The notes: generated from the sequence alone by a model not told the origin. A DNA stretch of 64,000 nt from JBBQVS01 sp964250805 (GCA_964250805.1 CAXUHG010000002.1:1-64000); one strand, 5' to 3'; counted from the first letter of the stretch, positions 1 to 8,436 are shown. Made by a program: numbers and translations.

Positions 1-1757
1 ATTCTTTGTGGTGACGCGTGCCCAGCCAACCCACCCCCAGGACGCGATAAATCGGTCCCTACCGAAACCGTTTTCGCGTTATTCGCATCTTCTATGTTTT
101 GATACACAAAATGGTGGAAGGCAAGTCGCTCGTCTGTCTGTTGGTAGTCCAGACGCCAGTGGCTACCTCGGCTCTCTTGGCGTTGTAGGGCGGCAGCGAC
201 AATCAATTCCGCCACACGGAGCATATTGAGAGTCTCTAATTCTTGCCGTGAAAGTTCCGACTCTCTACTCACCATGCTAGAACGCAAATCCTGTATTCTC
301 TGTCGCGCGACGAGTAAGCCTTGTTCGTTTCGACTGAGCGAGACGTATTGCCACATAATCTGGCGCAGTTCGTCCCGTGTTGACTGTGTTGTCCGTTTGT
401 CAGCAGTTCTCGATGAGTGTCTATCTTCTTGTATGCTTTTATGCTGCACTATCTCTTGATTGCTTTTCATTTCAGGAGTAGCATATATATTCTCGCGCTC
501 GTTTGTGAGAAAATCAGCGATGCGTACTCCATAGACCAGCCCCTCTAACAATGAATTGCTGGCAAGCCTATTCGCGCCATGTACACCTGTACAGGCAACT
601 TCTCCAACGGCATATAATCCTGGTACAGTCGTGCGCCCGTAGGTATCGACGCGTACACCGCCCATACAGTAGTGGGCTGCAGGAGCAATCGGAATAAGGT
701 CCGATGCAAGGTCTAATCCGTGTTTCCGACAGATTGCTGAGATGGTGGGAAAACGTGCGTGCATCTTCTCGGCTGGTAGGTGACGCAGGTCGAGATATTG
801 ACAATCGGTCTTTTCCATCAGCATTTCGCTGAGAATAGCGCGTGCTACTACATCGCGTGGTGCGAGTTCGTTTTGGGAGCTATAGCGCGGCATGAAGCGT
901 TCGCCCGTATGGTTGCGTAAGTATGCGCCTTCGCCACGTACCGCCTCAGAAATGAGGTGTGATGCGCTATCGGCAACCAGTACAGTCGGATGAAACTGCA
1001 TAAACTCAAGATCGGTGAGCGCAGCACCCGCATTCCACGCTAAGGCAAGACCATCAGCCGTCGCACCTGTTGGATTTGAGGTATGCAACCATAAGCCACC
1101 GGCACCACCATTGGCTAAAACGGTGGCGTTGGCATGAATAGTAAACATGCGTCCATCGCGGTCAATGGCTTCGATTGCACTGCAAATCCCGTTCTCTACT
1201 TGCAAGGAATGCACAAATGTCTCTTCAAACACGGTAATGGACGGATGCTTACGAATTTCGGCTATAAGAACTCTTTCAATTTCGGCACCCGTTGCATCAC
1301 CACCTGCATGCAGGACGCGCCAGCGCGAGTGTGCCCCTTCACGTCCGAGCAGAAAGCCATCGGGCGTAGTATGAGCATCACTTCCAGCTTCGGCTCGATC
1401 AAACTGTACGCCGAGGTCCATCAGCCAGCGAACGGCTTCGGGTGCCTCTTCCACGAGTACGCGTACCGCGTCTTCGTCGCACAAGCCAGCACCCGCCGCT
1501 AACGTATCCTGATAGTGCAGTTCCGGCTCGTCATCAGCACCCAGCGCAACCGCAAGTCCCCCCTGTGCATAGCGCGTATTGCTCTCGCCAAGTTGTCCCT
1601 TCGTAAAAAGCGCAACCCGCACATGTTCTGGCAAGCGCAACGCCACCGAGAGACCCGCAATACCTCCGCCAATAATCGCAACATCGAATGTTCTACGAGA
1701 TGGATTGTCTCTATCTAAAAAGTCCGTTACACTGTTTTCTGAGAAAGCATTTGTCAT
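1..1757 (-). CDS. nadB: L-aspartate oxidase NadB, 3' end beyond the window
   Basis: FAD flavoprotein that oxidises L-aspartate to iminoaspartate, the first step of de novo NAD synthesis with quinolinate synthase. Translating the minus strand from ATG at 1757 (SD AGGAG at 1766-1770) gives an open frame of 585 codons to the window edge. Visible motifs are the Rossmann FAD site IIGGGIAGLSVAL near residue 28, SNTRYAQGG, the catalytic-domain segments EFMQFHPTV, APRDVVARAI and PAAHYCMGGVRVD, the second FAD segment GVHGANRLASNSLLEG, and the C-terminal helical domain ending near ESRGSHWRLDY. NadB is usually about 520-550 residues, so this copy is long. The last 31 codons seen run through a dispersed repeat arm (39-63), and no stop is reached. 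A palindromic operator lies just upstream. Confidence 0.95.
   Translation of the reverse strand, partial: MTNAFSENSVTDFLDRDNPSRRTFDVAIIGGGIAGLSVALRLPEHVRVALFTKGQLGESNTRYAQGGLAVALGADDEPELHYQDTLAAGAGLCDEDAVRVLVEEAPEAVRWLMDLGVQFDRAEAGSDAHTTPDGFLLGREGAHSRWRVLHAGGDATGAEIERVLIAEIRKHPSITVFEETFVHSLQVENGICSAIEAIDRDGRMFTIHANATVLANGGAGGLWLHTSNPTGATADGLALAWNAGAALTDLEFMQFHPTVLVADSASHLISEAVRGEGAYLRNHTGERFMPRYSSQNELAPRDVVARAILSEMLMEKTDCQYLDLRHLPAEKMHARFPTISAICRKHGLDLASDLIPIAPAAHYCMGGVRVDTYGRTTVPGLYAVGEVACTGVHGANRLASNSLLEGLVYGVRIADFLTNERENIYATPEMKSNQEIVQHKSIQEDRHSSRTADKRTTQSTRDELRQIMWQYVSLSRNEQGLLVARQRIQDLRSSMVSRESELSRQELETLNMLRVAELIVAAALQRQESRGSHWRLDYQQTDERLAFHHFVYQNIEDANNAKTVSVGTDLSRPGGGLAGHASPQR
39..63. 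repeat. Single arm of dispersed inverted repeat family A
   Basis: On the minus strand this reads GTAGGGACCGATTTATCGCG followed by TCCT, the same arm found as inverted pairs at 1901-2014, 31104-31226, 34507-34648 and 38290-38363. Only one arm is present here, so its partner should lie left of the window edge. It is inside the nadB reading frame. Confidence 0.8.
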
Positions 1758-1775
1758 GCCTTATTCTCCTTTGAA

Positions 1776-1796
1776 TAAGTGTATTTTGTACACTTA
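1776..1796. promoter_or_regulatory. Palindromic operator upstream of nadB
   Basis: Perfect 8-bp arms TAAGTGTA-N5-TACACTTA, 5 bp upstream of the nadB SD and 18 bp from its ATG. The position fits repression of NAD synthesis. A related GTGTA-N5-TACAC palindrome occurs at 2509-2527 upstream of the symporter gene. The cognate regulator is not identifiable here. Confidence 0.55.
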
Positions 1797-1900
1797 CTAA
1801 GTAGACAAAAAAGCAAAGGTGTCATTCTTACACTAACCCTTGTAGCAGAAAGTATACCAGCAAAATTTGAGAAAAACAAGGGTAGGGGAATGATAATATT

Positions 1901-2014
1901 TCGTAGGGACCCGATGTATCGCGTCCGAGGCCAATTTATCGGGTATAGTCGATACAACAAATGAATCATAGGCGATAAATAGCACGGCGGACGTGATACA
2001 TCGGGTCCCTACGA
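1901..2014. repeat. Dispersed inverted repeat element, family A copy 1
   Basis: Arms 1901-1927 and 1988-2014 are 27 bp with one mismatch, beginning TCGTAGGGACCCGATGTATC. They flank about 60 bp of unrelated AT-rich DNA. The right arm overlaps the end of the DUF1801 gene and supplies its TAG stop codon. It looks like a MITE- or REP-like element. No transposase is encoded. Confidence 0.8.
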
Positions 2015-2404
2015 ATTTTGTTTTAGCTTGCGCCAGCCGCCTGCGCGGTTATTGGCGATAACGGCTTGAAAGAGGTTCAACAGGGCATGCTCGTTGATGC
2101 TTTCGCCTTGACGGACTTGAATCGCTCGCGCTGTTTGGTTGCCTTGTCCCTGGTTGATGATGCCTTCGGGGTCAGGCGCGATGGGGTCGTAGATGAAAAT
2201 GTTGAGGTGATCCTTCGCGCCGAGCAGTGCGCATATGTTGCCGTTCAGCGTAAAATATGGTCGATTTGTACGCTTGATGGTCTCGGTTACGTCTGGGGCG
2301 GCGGCATGCACAATATCTCGCACCTGGTGGCAAATATCCTGCTGCCAAGTTGGAAGAGTATGAATGTATTCGTCGATGCGGGAGTCGGTCTGGTATGCAC
2401 TCAT
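2009..2404 (-). CDS. DUF1801 domain protein (YdhG-like)
   Basis: A 131-residue cytoplasmic protein if started at MSAYQTDSRIDEYI (2404). A GTG six codons earlier is also possible, and neither start has a clear SD. The fold is recognised from the N-terminal IDEYIHTLPTWQQDICHQVRD helix region, the central FTLNGNICALLGAKDHLNIFIYD strand region and the C-terminal ANNRAGGWRKLKQ. DUF1801 proteins are small single-domain proteins of unknown biochemical role, sometimes linked to iron or stress. The stop codon lies within the outer end of repeat element A1, so the last residues may differ from relatives. Confidence 0.8.
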   Translation of the reverse strand: MSAYQTDSRIDEYIHTLPTWQQDICHQVRDIVHAAAPDVTETIKRTNRPYFTLNGNICALLGAKDHLNIFIYDPIAPDPEGIINQGQGNQTARAIQVRQGESINEHALLNLFQAVIANNRAGGWRKLKQNS

Positions 2405-2508
2405 GAAATCATGATACCACACTTATTCGTGAAACCACAGTATACCCATCAATCGTGTAACTCATAACGCTGTCTTGTATGACACCGCTTCTTCCGCGGA
2501 ACAACATC

Positions 2509-2580
2509 TTGTGTATCTTCTACACAACGTCGGATGTTTCTACACGACGGCTATAGCGAATTTCGTCTATCTACACGAAA
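2509..2580 (+). promoter_or_regulatory. Repeat-rich control region before the symporter gene
   Basis: It contains the palindrome TTGTGTA-N5-TACACAA (2509-2527), direct repeats CTACACAACG (2520), CTACACGACG (2540) and CTACACGAAA (2571), and a second inverted repeat TTTCGT-N8-ACGAAA (2561-2580). The first two direct repeats are 20 bp apart, close to two helical turns, as expected for a regulator binding one face. Confidence 0.45.
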
Positions 2581-2592
2581 TGGAGATGTACC

Positions 2593-4245
2593 ATGTTCGC
2601 CATCGCATCCCTGCAGGCACGCATCGTTGCCAATGCCAATTGGGTAGACTACCTCATTATTGGCCTCTACTTCGCCGTGACGTTGGGCATTGGTCTCGCA
2701 TTGAGGACGCGTATGCGCACCTCAGAAGATTTCTTCCTCTCAGGTCGCTCGCTCCCCAGTTGGGTGACAGGTTTAGCCTTCGTCGGTGCTAACCTTGGTG
2801 CCCTAGAAATCCTCGGTATGGGCGCAAATGCTGCTCAGTACGGTATTTTGCAGGCGCATTTTTACTGGATTGGTGCCGTTCCCGCCATGATTTTTGTCGC
2901 TATCTTCATGATGCCATTTTACTATGGTAGTAAGGCGCACTCGGTTCCGGGGTTTCTCAAACTGCGTTACAACGAAGCTACACGCGGCTTCAATGCGCTT
3001 TCGTTTGCAGTACTCACGCTCCTAACTTCGGGCATAAACATGTATGCCGCCGCCCTTGTGTTCAACGTCTTGCTCGGCTGGTCGCTCAACGCAAGTATCT
3101 GGGCTGCTGCTGTGTTCATCATGGCCTATATCTTGCTTGGTGGGCTTACGTCATCCATCTACAACGAAACTCTGCAATTCTTCTTGATTGTGTCGGGCCT
3201 GTTGCCCCTCACTATCGTTGGATTGATCAATGTCGGCGGCTGGTCCGGCTTACAGGCAAAGGTTAATAATCCCGCCTTCTTCCATCTCTGGGCAGGAACC
3301 GCGACGAACAACAATCCGTTCGGGGTGAACTTTATCGGCATTATCCTCGGCCTCGGCTTTGTCCTGAGCTTCGGCTACTGGTGTACCGACTTTCTCGTGG
3401 TGCAGCGTGCGCTAGCCGCCGAGGATGAGGCTGCAGCCGAACGTACTCCGTTGATTGCGACCTTTCCCAAGCTGTTCTTTCCATTCCTGGCAATCATTCC
3501 AGGCTTGATTGTTCTCTCTGTATTGCCACAACTCGGTCATGGCGGTGGATTCGAGAACTCGTACAACATGGCGATTCCGTTTGCGATGGTTCACTACTTC
3601 CCCAATGGCTTGCTTGGTCTTGGCCTCACGGCTCTGCTCGCCTCGTTCATGTCTGGTATGGCTGGTAACGTGACCGCGTTCAATACCGTCTGGACCTACG
3701 ACATTTACCGCTCTTATATTCGACGCAATGCTCCCGACCGCCACTACTTACAAATGGGACGTATTGTGACCGTTGTCGGTATTGTACTTAGTGTGGGAAC
3801 AGCCTACCTTGCGTCGAACTTCAATAGTATCATGGACTATGTACAGGCTTTGTTCTCCATCTTCAATGCACCACTACTCGCTACCTTCCTGCTTGGTATG
3901 TTCTGGCGACGTACAACGGGGTGGGGCGGTTTCTGGGGCTTATTCATCGGTACACTTGTTTCGATTGCGCTGTGGGTTGGAGAAACCTTCATGCATCTCT
4001 TCTCGCTTGGTAGTTCCGAAGGGTCAAGTATGTGGCGTGCGTTAATTGCGTTCGTAGTCTGTTTCGTCATTACTGTTACGGTCTCACTTTTCACTGAGCG
4101 CAAGACTGATGGGGAACTTACGGGGCTTGTCTATGGCTTGACGAAACGAGTACAGGTGGCTGAGACCGTCTGGTATAAGCGACCGCTTGTACTGGTAGGT
4201 CTGGCTAGCGCGATCTTTATTGTGCTAAACATAGCGTTCTTCTAG
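2593..4245 (+). CDS. Sodium:solute symporter (SSS family)
   Basis: A 550-residue integral membrane protein expected to couple Na+ entry to uptake of an organic solute. About 13 or 14 hydrophobic segments run from residue 18 to the C-terminus. SSS signatures include SEDFFLSGRSLPSWVTGLAFVG near residues 44-65, the Na+-site region ALEILGMGANAAQYG, and GGLTSSIYNETLQFFL near residue 185, matching the GG-(x)-DxxQ region of SGLT-like carriers. The length is typical. ATG is preceded by GGAGATG. The substrate cannot be read from sequence; a sugar or carboxylate is possible. It is followed 22 bp later by a small two-helix membrane protein, probably co-transcribed. Confidence 0.88.
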   Translation: MFAIASLQARIVANANWVDYLIIGLYFAVTLGIGLALRTRMRTSEDFFLSGRSLPSWVTGLAFVGANLGALEILGMGANAAQYGILQAHFYWIGAVPAMIFVAIFMMPFYYGSKAHSVPGFLKLRYNEATRGFNALSFAVLTLLTSGINMYAAALVFNVLLGWSLNASIWAAAVFIMAYILLGGLTSSIYNETLQFFLIVSGLLPLTIVGLINVGGWSGLQAKVNNPAFFHLWAGTATNNNPFGVNFIGIILGLGFVLSFGYWCTDFLVVQRALAAEDEAAAERTPLIATFPKLFFPFLAIIPGLIVLSVLPQLGHGGGFENSYNMAIPFAMVHYFPNGLLGLGLTALLASFMSGMAGNVTAFNTVWTYDIYRSYIRRNAPDRHYLQMGRIVTVVGIVLSVGTAYLASNFNSIMDYVQALFSIFNAPLLATFLLGMFWRRTTGWGGFWGLFIGTLVSIALWVGETFMHLFSLGSSEGSSMWRALIAFVVCFVITVTVSLFTERKTDGELTGLVYGLTKRVQVAETVWYKRPLVLVGLASAIFIVLNIAFF

Positions 4246-4267
4246 CATACAGAAAGGAAATATACGA

Positions 4268-4609
4268 ATGAGTCAAAATGAAGCAGAACGCATACATGTT
4301 TCCGACACTACGGAGCAGAGCGACAGGCAAGACAAAGATGCTGGCAATACGAGTCAAAACGAAGCAGAAGGCATGAAGTCATCGGGTGAGTCGCATAAAA
4401 TGTCTATTGCCATTGTGATCGGTTCAACCATTGGAGCCATTGGGCTAATTCTCTTGCTCTATGGGCTGTTCGGAGGTACGAGCTACGCGCACAGTGATGG
4501 CATCAACATCAATCTCTGGTGGGGTCTGCTGATGGTCGCCTTCGGTATCATCATGGCTGGTGGGAACTATCTCGCCACGAGAATGAGAACACAAGCTACA
4601 GCAAAATAA
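4268..4609 (+). CDS. Small membrane protein with two predicted helices
   Basis: 113 residues, not recognised as a known family. The first 45 residues are polar and acidic and contain a duplicated SQNEAE motif (residues 2-7 and about 30-35), suggesting a small internal duplication. Two hydrophobic helices follow (about 46-70 and 80-102), the second ending in basic NYLATRMRTQATAK. The likely topology is a cytoplasmic tail with a helical hairpin. SD AAAGGA precedes ATG. It lies 22 bp after the symporter stop on the same strand and may be an accessory subunit, by analogy with small helpers of some Na+ symporters. Confidence 0.7.
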   Translation: MSQNEAERIHVSDTTEQSDRQDKDAGNTSQNEAEGMKSSGESHKMSIAIVIGSTIGAIGLILLLYGLFGGTSYAHSDGININLWWGLLMVAFGIIMAGGNYLATRMRTQATAK

Positions 4610-4671
4610 CGTCTATGCAAGAATGACCTCCGTTGCGTGCGACGGAGGCCATTCTTGCATAGACGTTATTT
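4604..4671. terminator. Bidirectional terminator between convergent genes
   Basis: A 30-bp inverted repeat with one mismatch and an 8-nt loop. Arms are 4604-4633 and 4642-4671, with A-rich and T-rich ends (AAATAACG and CGTTATTT). It overlaps the stop of the upstream + gene and abuts the stop of the Nramp gene on the minus strand. Confidence 0.9.
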
Positions 4672-6038
4672 CAAGAGCCGAAAAGCTGTATACCGAAGAA
4701 GCCAAGTATTTGTACCACCAGATAGACAAGCGCAAGAATACTTACGATAATTGCAAGGCTGAATGCGAGAATGTTGTAAAAAACGCTGTTTGTATACTTT
4801 CCCATGAGTCGTTTCTGATTCACGAGATAGAGAATTGAAAAGAGGATAACTGGTAACAGGACACCATTCAAAACATACAGGTTCAGCAGAATACTGACGA
4901 CGGGCAAATTCGGAATGGCTGCGATGATAACGCTTACAATGATAAGTCCAGTGAATAGCACCCAGAATGCAGGAGCCTCGCTCCAACGTTTACTTACTCC
5001 GCCCTCCAAACCAAGAGCCTCAGTAATCGAATAACTGGTCGTCAAGGGCAATACACCAGCCGCGAGCAGTGATGCTCCCAACAAGCCTATCGCAAAGGCA
5101 TACTTCGCATAAATGCCGAGGAATGGCACAAGAGCCTGTGCAGCTTGATCGGCAGTACCCAGCGCAACACCTTTGCCGCCGCTATGGACAAACAAGGTTG
5201 CGCCTGTAGCGATAATGATAAACGCGGCAACCGCGACCGAAAAGAACGATCCGATGTATACTTCCGCGCTCTGATATTTGTAATCACGCAATAACACATG
5301 GCGTTCGACCACAGCACTCTGTACATAAATCTGCATATATGGGCTAATCGTCGTGCCAACGGCGGCGATCAGAGTGAGAATAAACCCGCCCTTCAATTGG
5401 ACAGTGGGCACAAAGGTTCCGAATGCAACCTGTCCCCAGTTAGGTTGTGCCTGAAAAGCCGAGATGATATAGGCGAAAAATGTGATAGTAAGAGCAAGAA
5501 ACACCTTTTCGACTCGACTATATGAACCGCGAGCAACTAGAAACCAGATAAAGAGGCCGCCCGCTGGTGCGCCTATGTATGAGGGAATCCCAAAGAGATT
5601 GAGGGCCGCGGCGATACCGACAAATTCGGATATAATCACGCCCGTATTCGCAATGAGCAAAGTCAACATGACAAAAGCAGTCAAGCGCAAGGGAAAGTTT
5701 TCGCGAATAAGATCGCTGAGACCTTTACCTGTCACCACGCCCATACGCGCGCACATTTCCTGCACAACAGCTACACCCACAAATAGCACAACCATCACCC
5801 ATAGCATTTGGAAGCCGTACTGCGACCCCATCGAACTATAGGTAGCAATACCACCAGCATCATTACCTGCATTGGCGGCGATGAGGCCAGGACCAAATAT
5901 TCCCGCTAAGATCATCAAGCGAGAAAGTAAGCTTGGACGCCGACGCCTGCCACGATTTCTGCCTCGTTTACCTGCGTCTGCCTCTGGTAGTGGATAAGGT
6001 TGAGAGGGAACGACCTTCTCGGTGTCGTCGTTTGCCAT
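4671..6038 (-). CDS. Nramp-related transporter, probably for magnesium
   Basis: 455-residue SLC11/Nramp-fold carrier. ATG at 6038 is chosen because a strong SD AGGAGG lies at 6045-6050; a longer frame upstream is riboswitch leader. The N-terminal tail is basic (GRNRGRRRRP) and about 11 hydrophobic helices follow. The helix-1 site reads D60-A-G-G where Mn/Fe Nramps have DPGN, and helix 6 reads I-S232-P-Y-M where they have V-M-P-H-N, so the metal-selecting Met and Asn are absent. Nramp-related magnesium transporters (NRMTs) are known to lack these residues. Together with the M-box riboswitch in the leader, this makes Mg2+ uptake the best call. It ends at a shared bidirectional terminator. Confidence 0.88.
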   Translation of the reverse strand: MANDDTEKVVPSQPYPLPEADAGKRGRNRGRRRRPSLLSRLMILAGIFGPGLIAANAGNDAGGIATYSSMGSQYGFQMLWVMVVLFVGVAVVQEMCARMGVVTGKGLSDLIRENFPLRLTAFVMLTLLIANTGVIISEFVGIAAALNLFGIPSYIGAPAGGLFIWFLVARGSYSRVEKVFLALTITFFAYIISAFQAQPNWGQVAFGTFVPTVQLKGGFILTLIAAVGTTISPYMQIYVQSAVVERHVLLRDYKYQSAEVYIGSFFSVAVAAFIIIATGATLFVHSGGKGVALGTADQAAQALVPFLGIYAKYAFAIGLLGASLLAAGVLPLTTSYSITEALGLEGGVSKRWSEAPAFWVLFTGLIIVSVIIAAIPNLPVVSILLNLYVLNGVLLPVILFSILYLVNQKRLMGKYTNSVFYNILAFSLAIIVSILALVYLVVQILGFFGIQLFGS

Positions 6039-6082
6039 CGCACACCTCCTCTTTGTTTTCTCGTGAGTTTGTAGAATGTAAT

Positions 6083-6110
6083 AAAAAACACCCCTCAACA
6101 AAGAGGGGCA
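6083..6110 (-). terminator. Riboswitch-controlled intrinsic terminator
   Basis: On the minus strand CCCCTC-loop-GAGGGG is followed by TG and six T residues, inside the 5' leader and upstream of the Nramp SD. The 5' arm CCCCTC can alternatively pair with GAGGGG at 6140-6145, which itself can close aptamer helix P1 with ACCTC at 6298-6302. This is the layout of a metal-on, expression-off attenuator. Confidence 0.88.
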
Positions 6111-6137
6111 TTGTATCATGACGCGATGATAGTTGTG

Positions 6138-6303
6138 TTCCCCTCTGGTTGAGCTTTGGCACTGCAAGACGTAGAACAGTTCAAAACTGTCCAGCCACTT
6201 TGAGTCTTGCCTTCTGCCGACAAGACTTGGCCTGACCATTGGCGTCTCTCGACGTTTCTGCTCAGTGGCTTATGTTCACACAGCCGCCTCACCTAACGAG
6301 GTA
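6138..6303 (-). ncRNA. M-box (ykoK leader) Mg2+ riboswitch aptamer
   Basis: The minus strand carries the conserved M-box blocks in order: CTCGTTAGGTGAGGC, GTGTGAACATAAGCCACTG, AGCAGAAACGTCGAGAGACG followed by CCAATGG, a variable stem, and GCAGTGCCAAAGC. P1 would pair ACCTC (6298-6302) with GAGGGG (6140-6145). Established M-box RNAs sense Mg2+ and terminate transcription of Mg2+ transporter genes when Mg2+ is plentiful. Confidence 0.93.
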
Positions 6304-6325
6304 AGGTTATTTCTTTTCCATCGCT

Positions 6326-6355
6326 ACTGTACATCTCATGAGTACGGGTTGTCAA
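6326..6355 (-). promoter_or_regulatory. Promoter of the riboswitch-Nramp unit
   Basis: Minus-strand TTGACA (6350-6355), 18-bp spacer, TACAGT (6326-6331). Predicted transcription start is near 6318, just ahead of the M-box aptamer. Confidence 0.75.
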
Positions 6356-6363
6356 GTAGTGAC

Positions 6364-6990
6364 ATGACAGGGGCAAGCCCAGTGGTGACAATTGAAGATT
6401 GCCGTGTCTTCACCATAAGCCAGCCAAAGAGAATGGGCAGAAGAGCTTTTTAGCTCTTCAATCCTATCATAGGCATATTATCAAGCAGCACACTCATCAA
6501 TTTTCCTCCAAGAAAGAGATTTTTCTGACACTCGATATGCAATTCACTCTCTCGACTGTATGATTTCTTATAACCTGAGCGACATTTATTTTAGCTCGCT
6601 CGCGTCCTTTTTTGGCATTCAAAGTGTAGGGGCGACACTTAGTTTATTGTACGCCCCCACGCAAAGCAATGTCCGAAAAGTGGATGGACTTCTGGGCATC
6701 TAATTTTTCGAGCTTGTACTGGTACATAATGACACTGAGGTTCCTTACACTGGTAAGGCTTATCTTCATCGCCTCAATTTCATTCGCCTTGAAGAGTTCT
6801 GGCATTATCACAACACAAATATTAAGCAAGCTGAGTAACTGAAAACTGCTCCCCTGGTTTAAAGCAAGAGGAGGCAACAGTAATCTCAATAACGCAGTAA
6901 AGTGTCATTTAGCACGTATAAGCCAACACGTTATTCATTAAGATACATGCATAATGACTTTATGAGTTGCAAATAATGCATAATTTAGAA
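6364..6990. other. Intergenic region without a convincing gene
   Basis: About 630 bp between the riboswitch promoter and the GH12 promoter. Two small structures are visible: AAGAGCT-TTTT-AGCTCTT (6441-6458), and a weak inverted repeat GTAGGGGCG / CGCCCCCAC (6626-6660) that resembles an eroded dispersed element. A TTG-initiated minus-strand frame (6644-6889) has no SD or recognisable domain. Confidence 0.5.
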
Positions 6991-6996
6991 GAAACC

Positions 6997-7025
6997 TTGA
7001 CATTTTCGCGTTTCTTCATTATACT
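6997..7025 (+). promoter_or_regulatory. Promoter for the GH12 gene
   Basis: Near-consensus TTGACA (6997-7002), 17-bp spacer, TATACT (7020-7025), leaving a leader of about 335 nt. The perfect palindrome ACGGTACCGT (7049-7058) and the hairpin GTTCT-GTTTT-AGAAC lie just downstream of the predicted start, in repressor position. The leader also holds a strong SD AAAGGAGG (7240-7247) before a TTG that opens only an 8-codon frame. Nothing else was recognised in 7060-7365. Confidence 0.75.
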
Positions 7026-7365
7026 TTACACAAGTTCTGTTTTAGAACACGGTACCGTAGAAAGGAAAGATATACAAAAACTTTCTCTTCTACCCATATT
7101 CAGTGCCCAAGAAGGGAGCGATATATGGACCATCTCTTTGTTTCCTCTCCATGAGTCCTCTCTTTATTACTACATTTTTAGGTAGTACCACTTTCCTCTG
7201 TCATACGCCGATACAATGAAGTACCTAACACGTACACAAGAAAGGAGGTTATTGAAAATCGTTGTGAACTTTCTGTAGTCTTTCATGGTAGGAAGACAAT
7301 AAGTAGTAACGCAAAGATGCTATCTGCCTTCGTAATGATGCAAGGCAGAAAGGATGTAATCAACG

Positions 7366-8253
7366 ATGTATAATACACGGTCATTAGTACGTACACACAA
7401 CTGGTCCTCATGGTTGAAGGGTCAGCCCCGTTTGTTTCGCACGTTTAGTATTATCAGTTTCGTTGTAATCTTCGCCCTCTTCTTTATGCCGTTAGTAGCT
7501 AGGGCAGACAGTATTACACAAACCGCCGTAAACGCCACAATCCCGTTCGATAAGTACTTTGTTCAGAACAATGAATGGGGAAATCAGTACAACGGCTGGG
7601 GGTCTGGGTATCAGAGCATCACTCACGACACCAATAACGACAGTACTGGTGCTTGGTCTACTTCGTTCAACTGGTCGAATGTCCTATCGGACGATGCATA
7701 TCATATTAAGGGGTGGCCTAGCCTCGTTCAAGGTTGGAACTGGGGGGCATACTCGAATAACAGTGGCCTTCCCATCCAACTCTGGAACAACAACACTATT
7801 ACGACGACCTGGCACTTTAGCATGGATGGTGGCAGCTATTACAGAGCGGACGCTATCTACGATCTCTGGCTCCACGACTCCAGCGACTGGAACAATCCGA
7901 CCGATGAGGTGATGATTTTTCCCTGGTGGACCGATGAAGACACAGGTGTACATAATGGTCAATATGTCGGCACCAGCATGGTTGATGGTGTCAACTGGGA
8001 CCTCTACAAAGGCTTTAATTCCTCCTCAGCTCCGAACGGAGGCTGGACAGTGTGGAAGTTTGTGCGCTCTAGCACAACAACGCAAGTCGATAACCTTCAC
8101 ATCAACAATTTCCTTAGTTGGCTACAATGGGGCCTCCCTGCAGGTCAGAACGTCCCCAATTCGCGTTTCCTAACCAGCATTCAGTCGGGTACTGAAATCT
8201 GGTATGGGAATGGGTGGTTCTCGACCGATTATTATTCGGTTGACATCTCCTGA
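7366..8253 (+). CDS. Secreted glycoside hydrolase family 12 (endoglucanase/xyloglucanase type)
   Basis: 295 residues with an N-terminal hydrophobic signal (about residues 25-47, ending ARA-DS). The mature part is one GH12 beta-jelly-roll domain, recognised by AIYDLWLHDS, the nucleophile motif DE181VMIFPWW, the segment VDGVNWDLYKGFN, and the acid/base motif SGTE277IWYG near the C-terminus. GH12 enzymes retain configuration and cut beta-1,4-glucan or xyloglucan. There is no carbohydrate-binding module, unlike the other secreted enzymes here. ATG follows AAAGGATG. Single-gene unit behind its own promoter; the downstream end abuts a scaffold gap. Confidence 0.88.
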   Translation: MYNTRSLVRTHNWSSWLKGQPRLFRTFSIISFVVIFALFFMPLVARADSITQTAVNATIPFDKYFVQNNEWGNQYNGWGSGYQSITHDTNNDSTGAWSTSFNWSNVLSDDAYHIKGWPSLVQGWNWGAYSNNSGLPIQLWNNNTITTTWHFSMDGGSYYRADAIYDLWLHDSSDWNNPTDEVMIFPWWTDEDTGVHNGQYVGTSMVDGVNWDLYKGFNSSSAPNGGWTVWKFVRSSTTTQVDNLHINNFLSWLQWGLPAGQNVPNSRFLTSIQSGTEIWYGNGWFSTDYYSVDIS

Positions 8254-8274
8254 ATGCTTAGTAAAGCGAGCATA

Positions 8275-8436
8275 AACAAAGGGAGGTGGGGGGGGGGGGG
8301 GGGGGGGGGGGGGGGAGGGGGGGGGGGGGGGGGGGAAAAAAAAAGATAAAAAAAGANNNNNNNNNNATACCAACCACATATTCCCGCGGTGGGGCCCCGG
8401 CGGCCCCCCCCCCCCCCCCCCCCACCTCCCTTTGTT
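8275..8436. repeat. Scaffold gap inside an inverted repeat with homopolymer tracts
   Basis: A 16-bp perfect inverted repeat (AACAAAGGGAGGTGGG at 8275-8290, complement at 8421-8436) encloses long poly-G and poly-C runs and ten N (8357-8366). The homopolymers look like assembly or sequencing artefact at a hard hairpin. Proline-rich frames read through it are not genes. Confidence 0.8.

Noticed and set aside
6644..6889. 81-codon minus-strand frame
   Set aside because: TTG start without SD, no domain, and one end overlaps an eroded inverted repeat.
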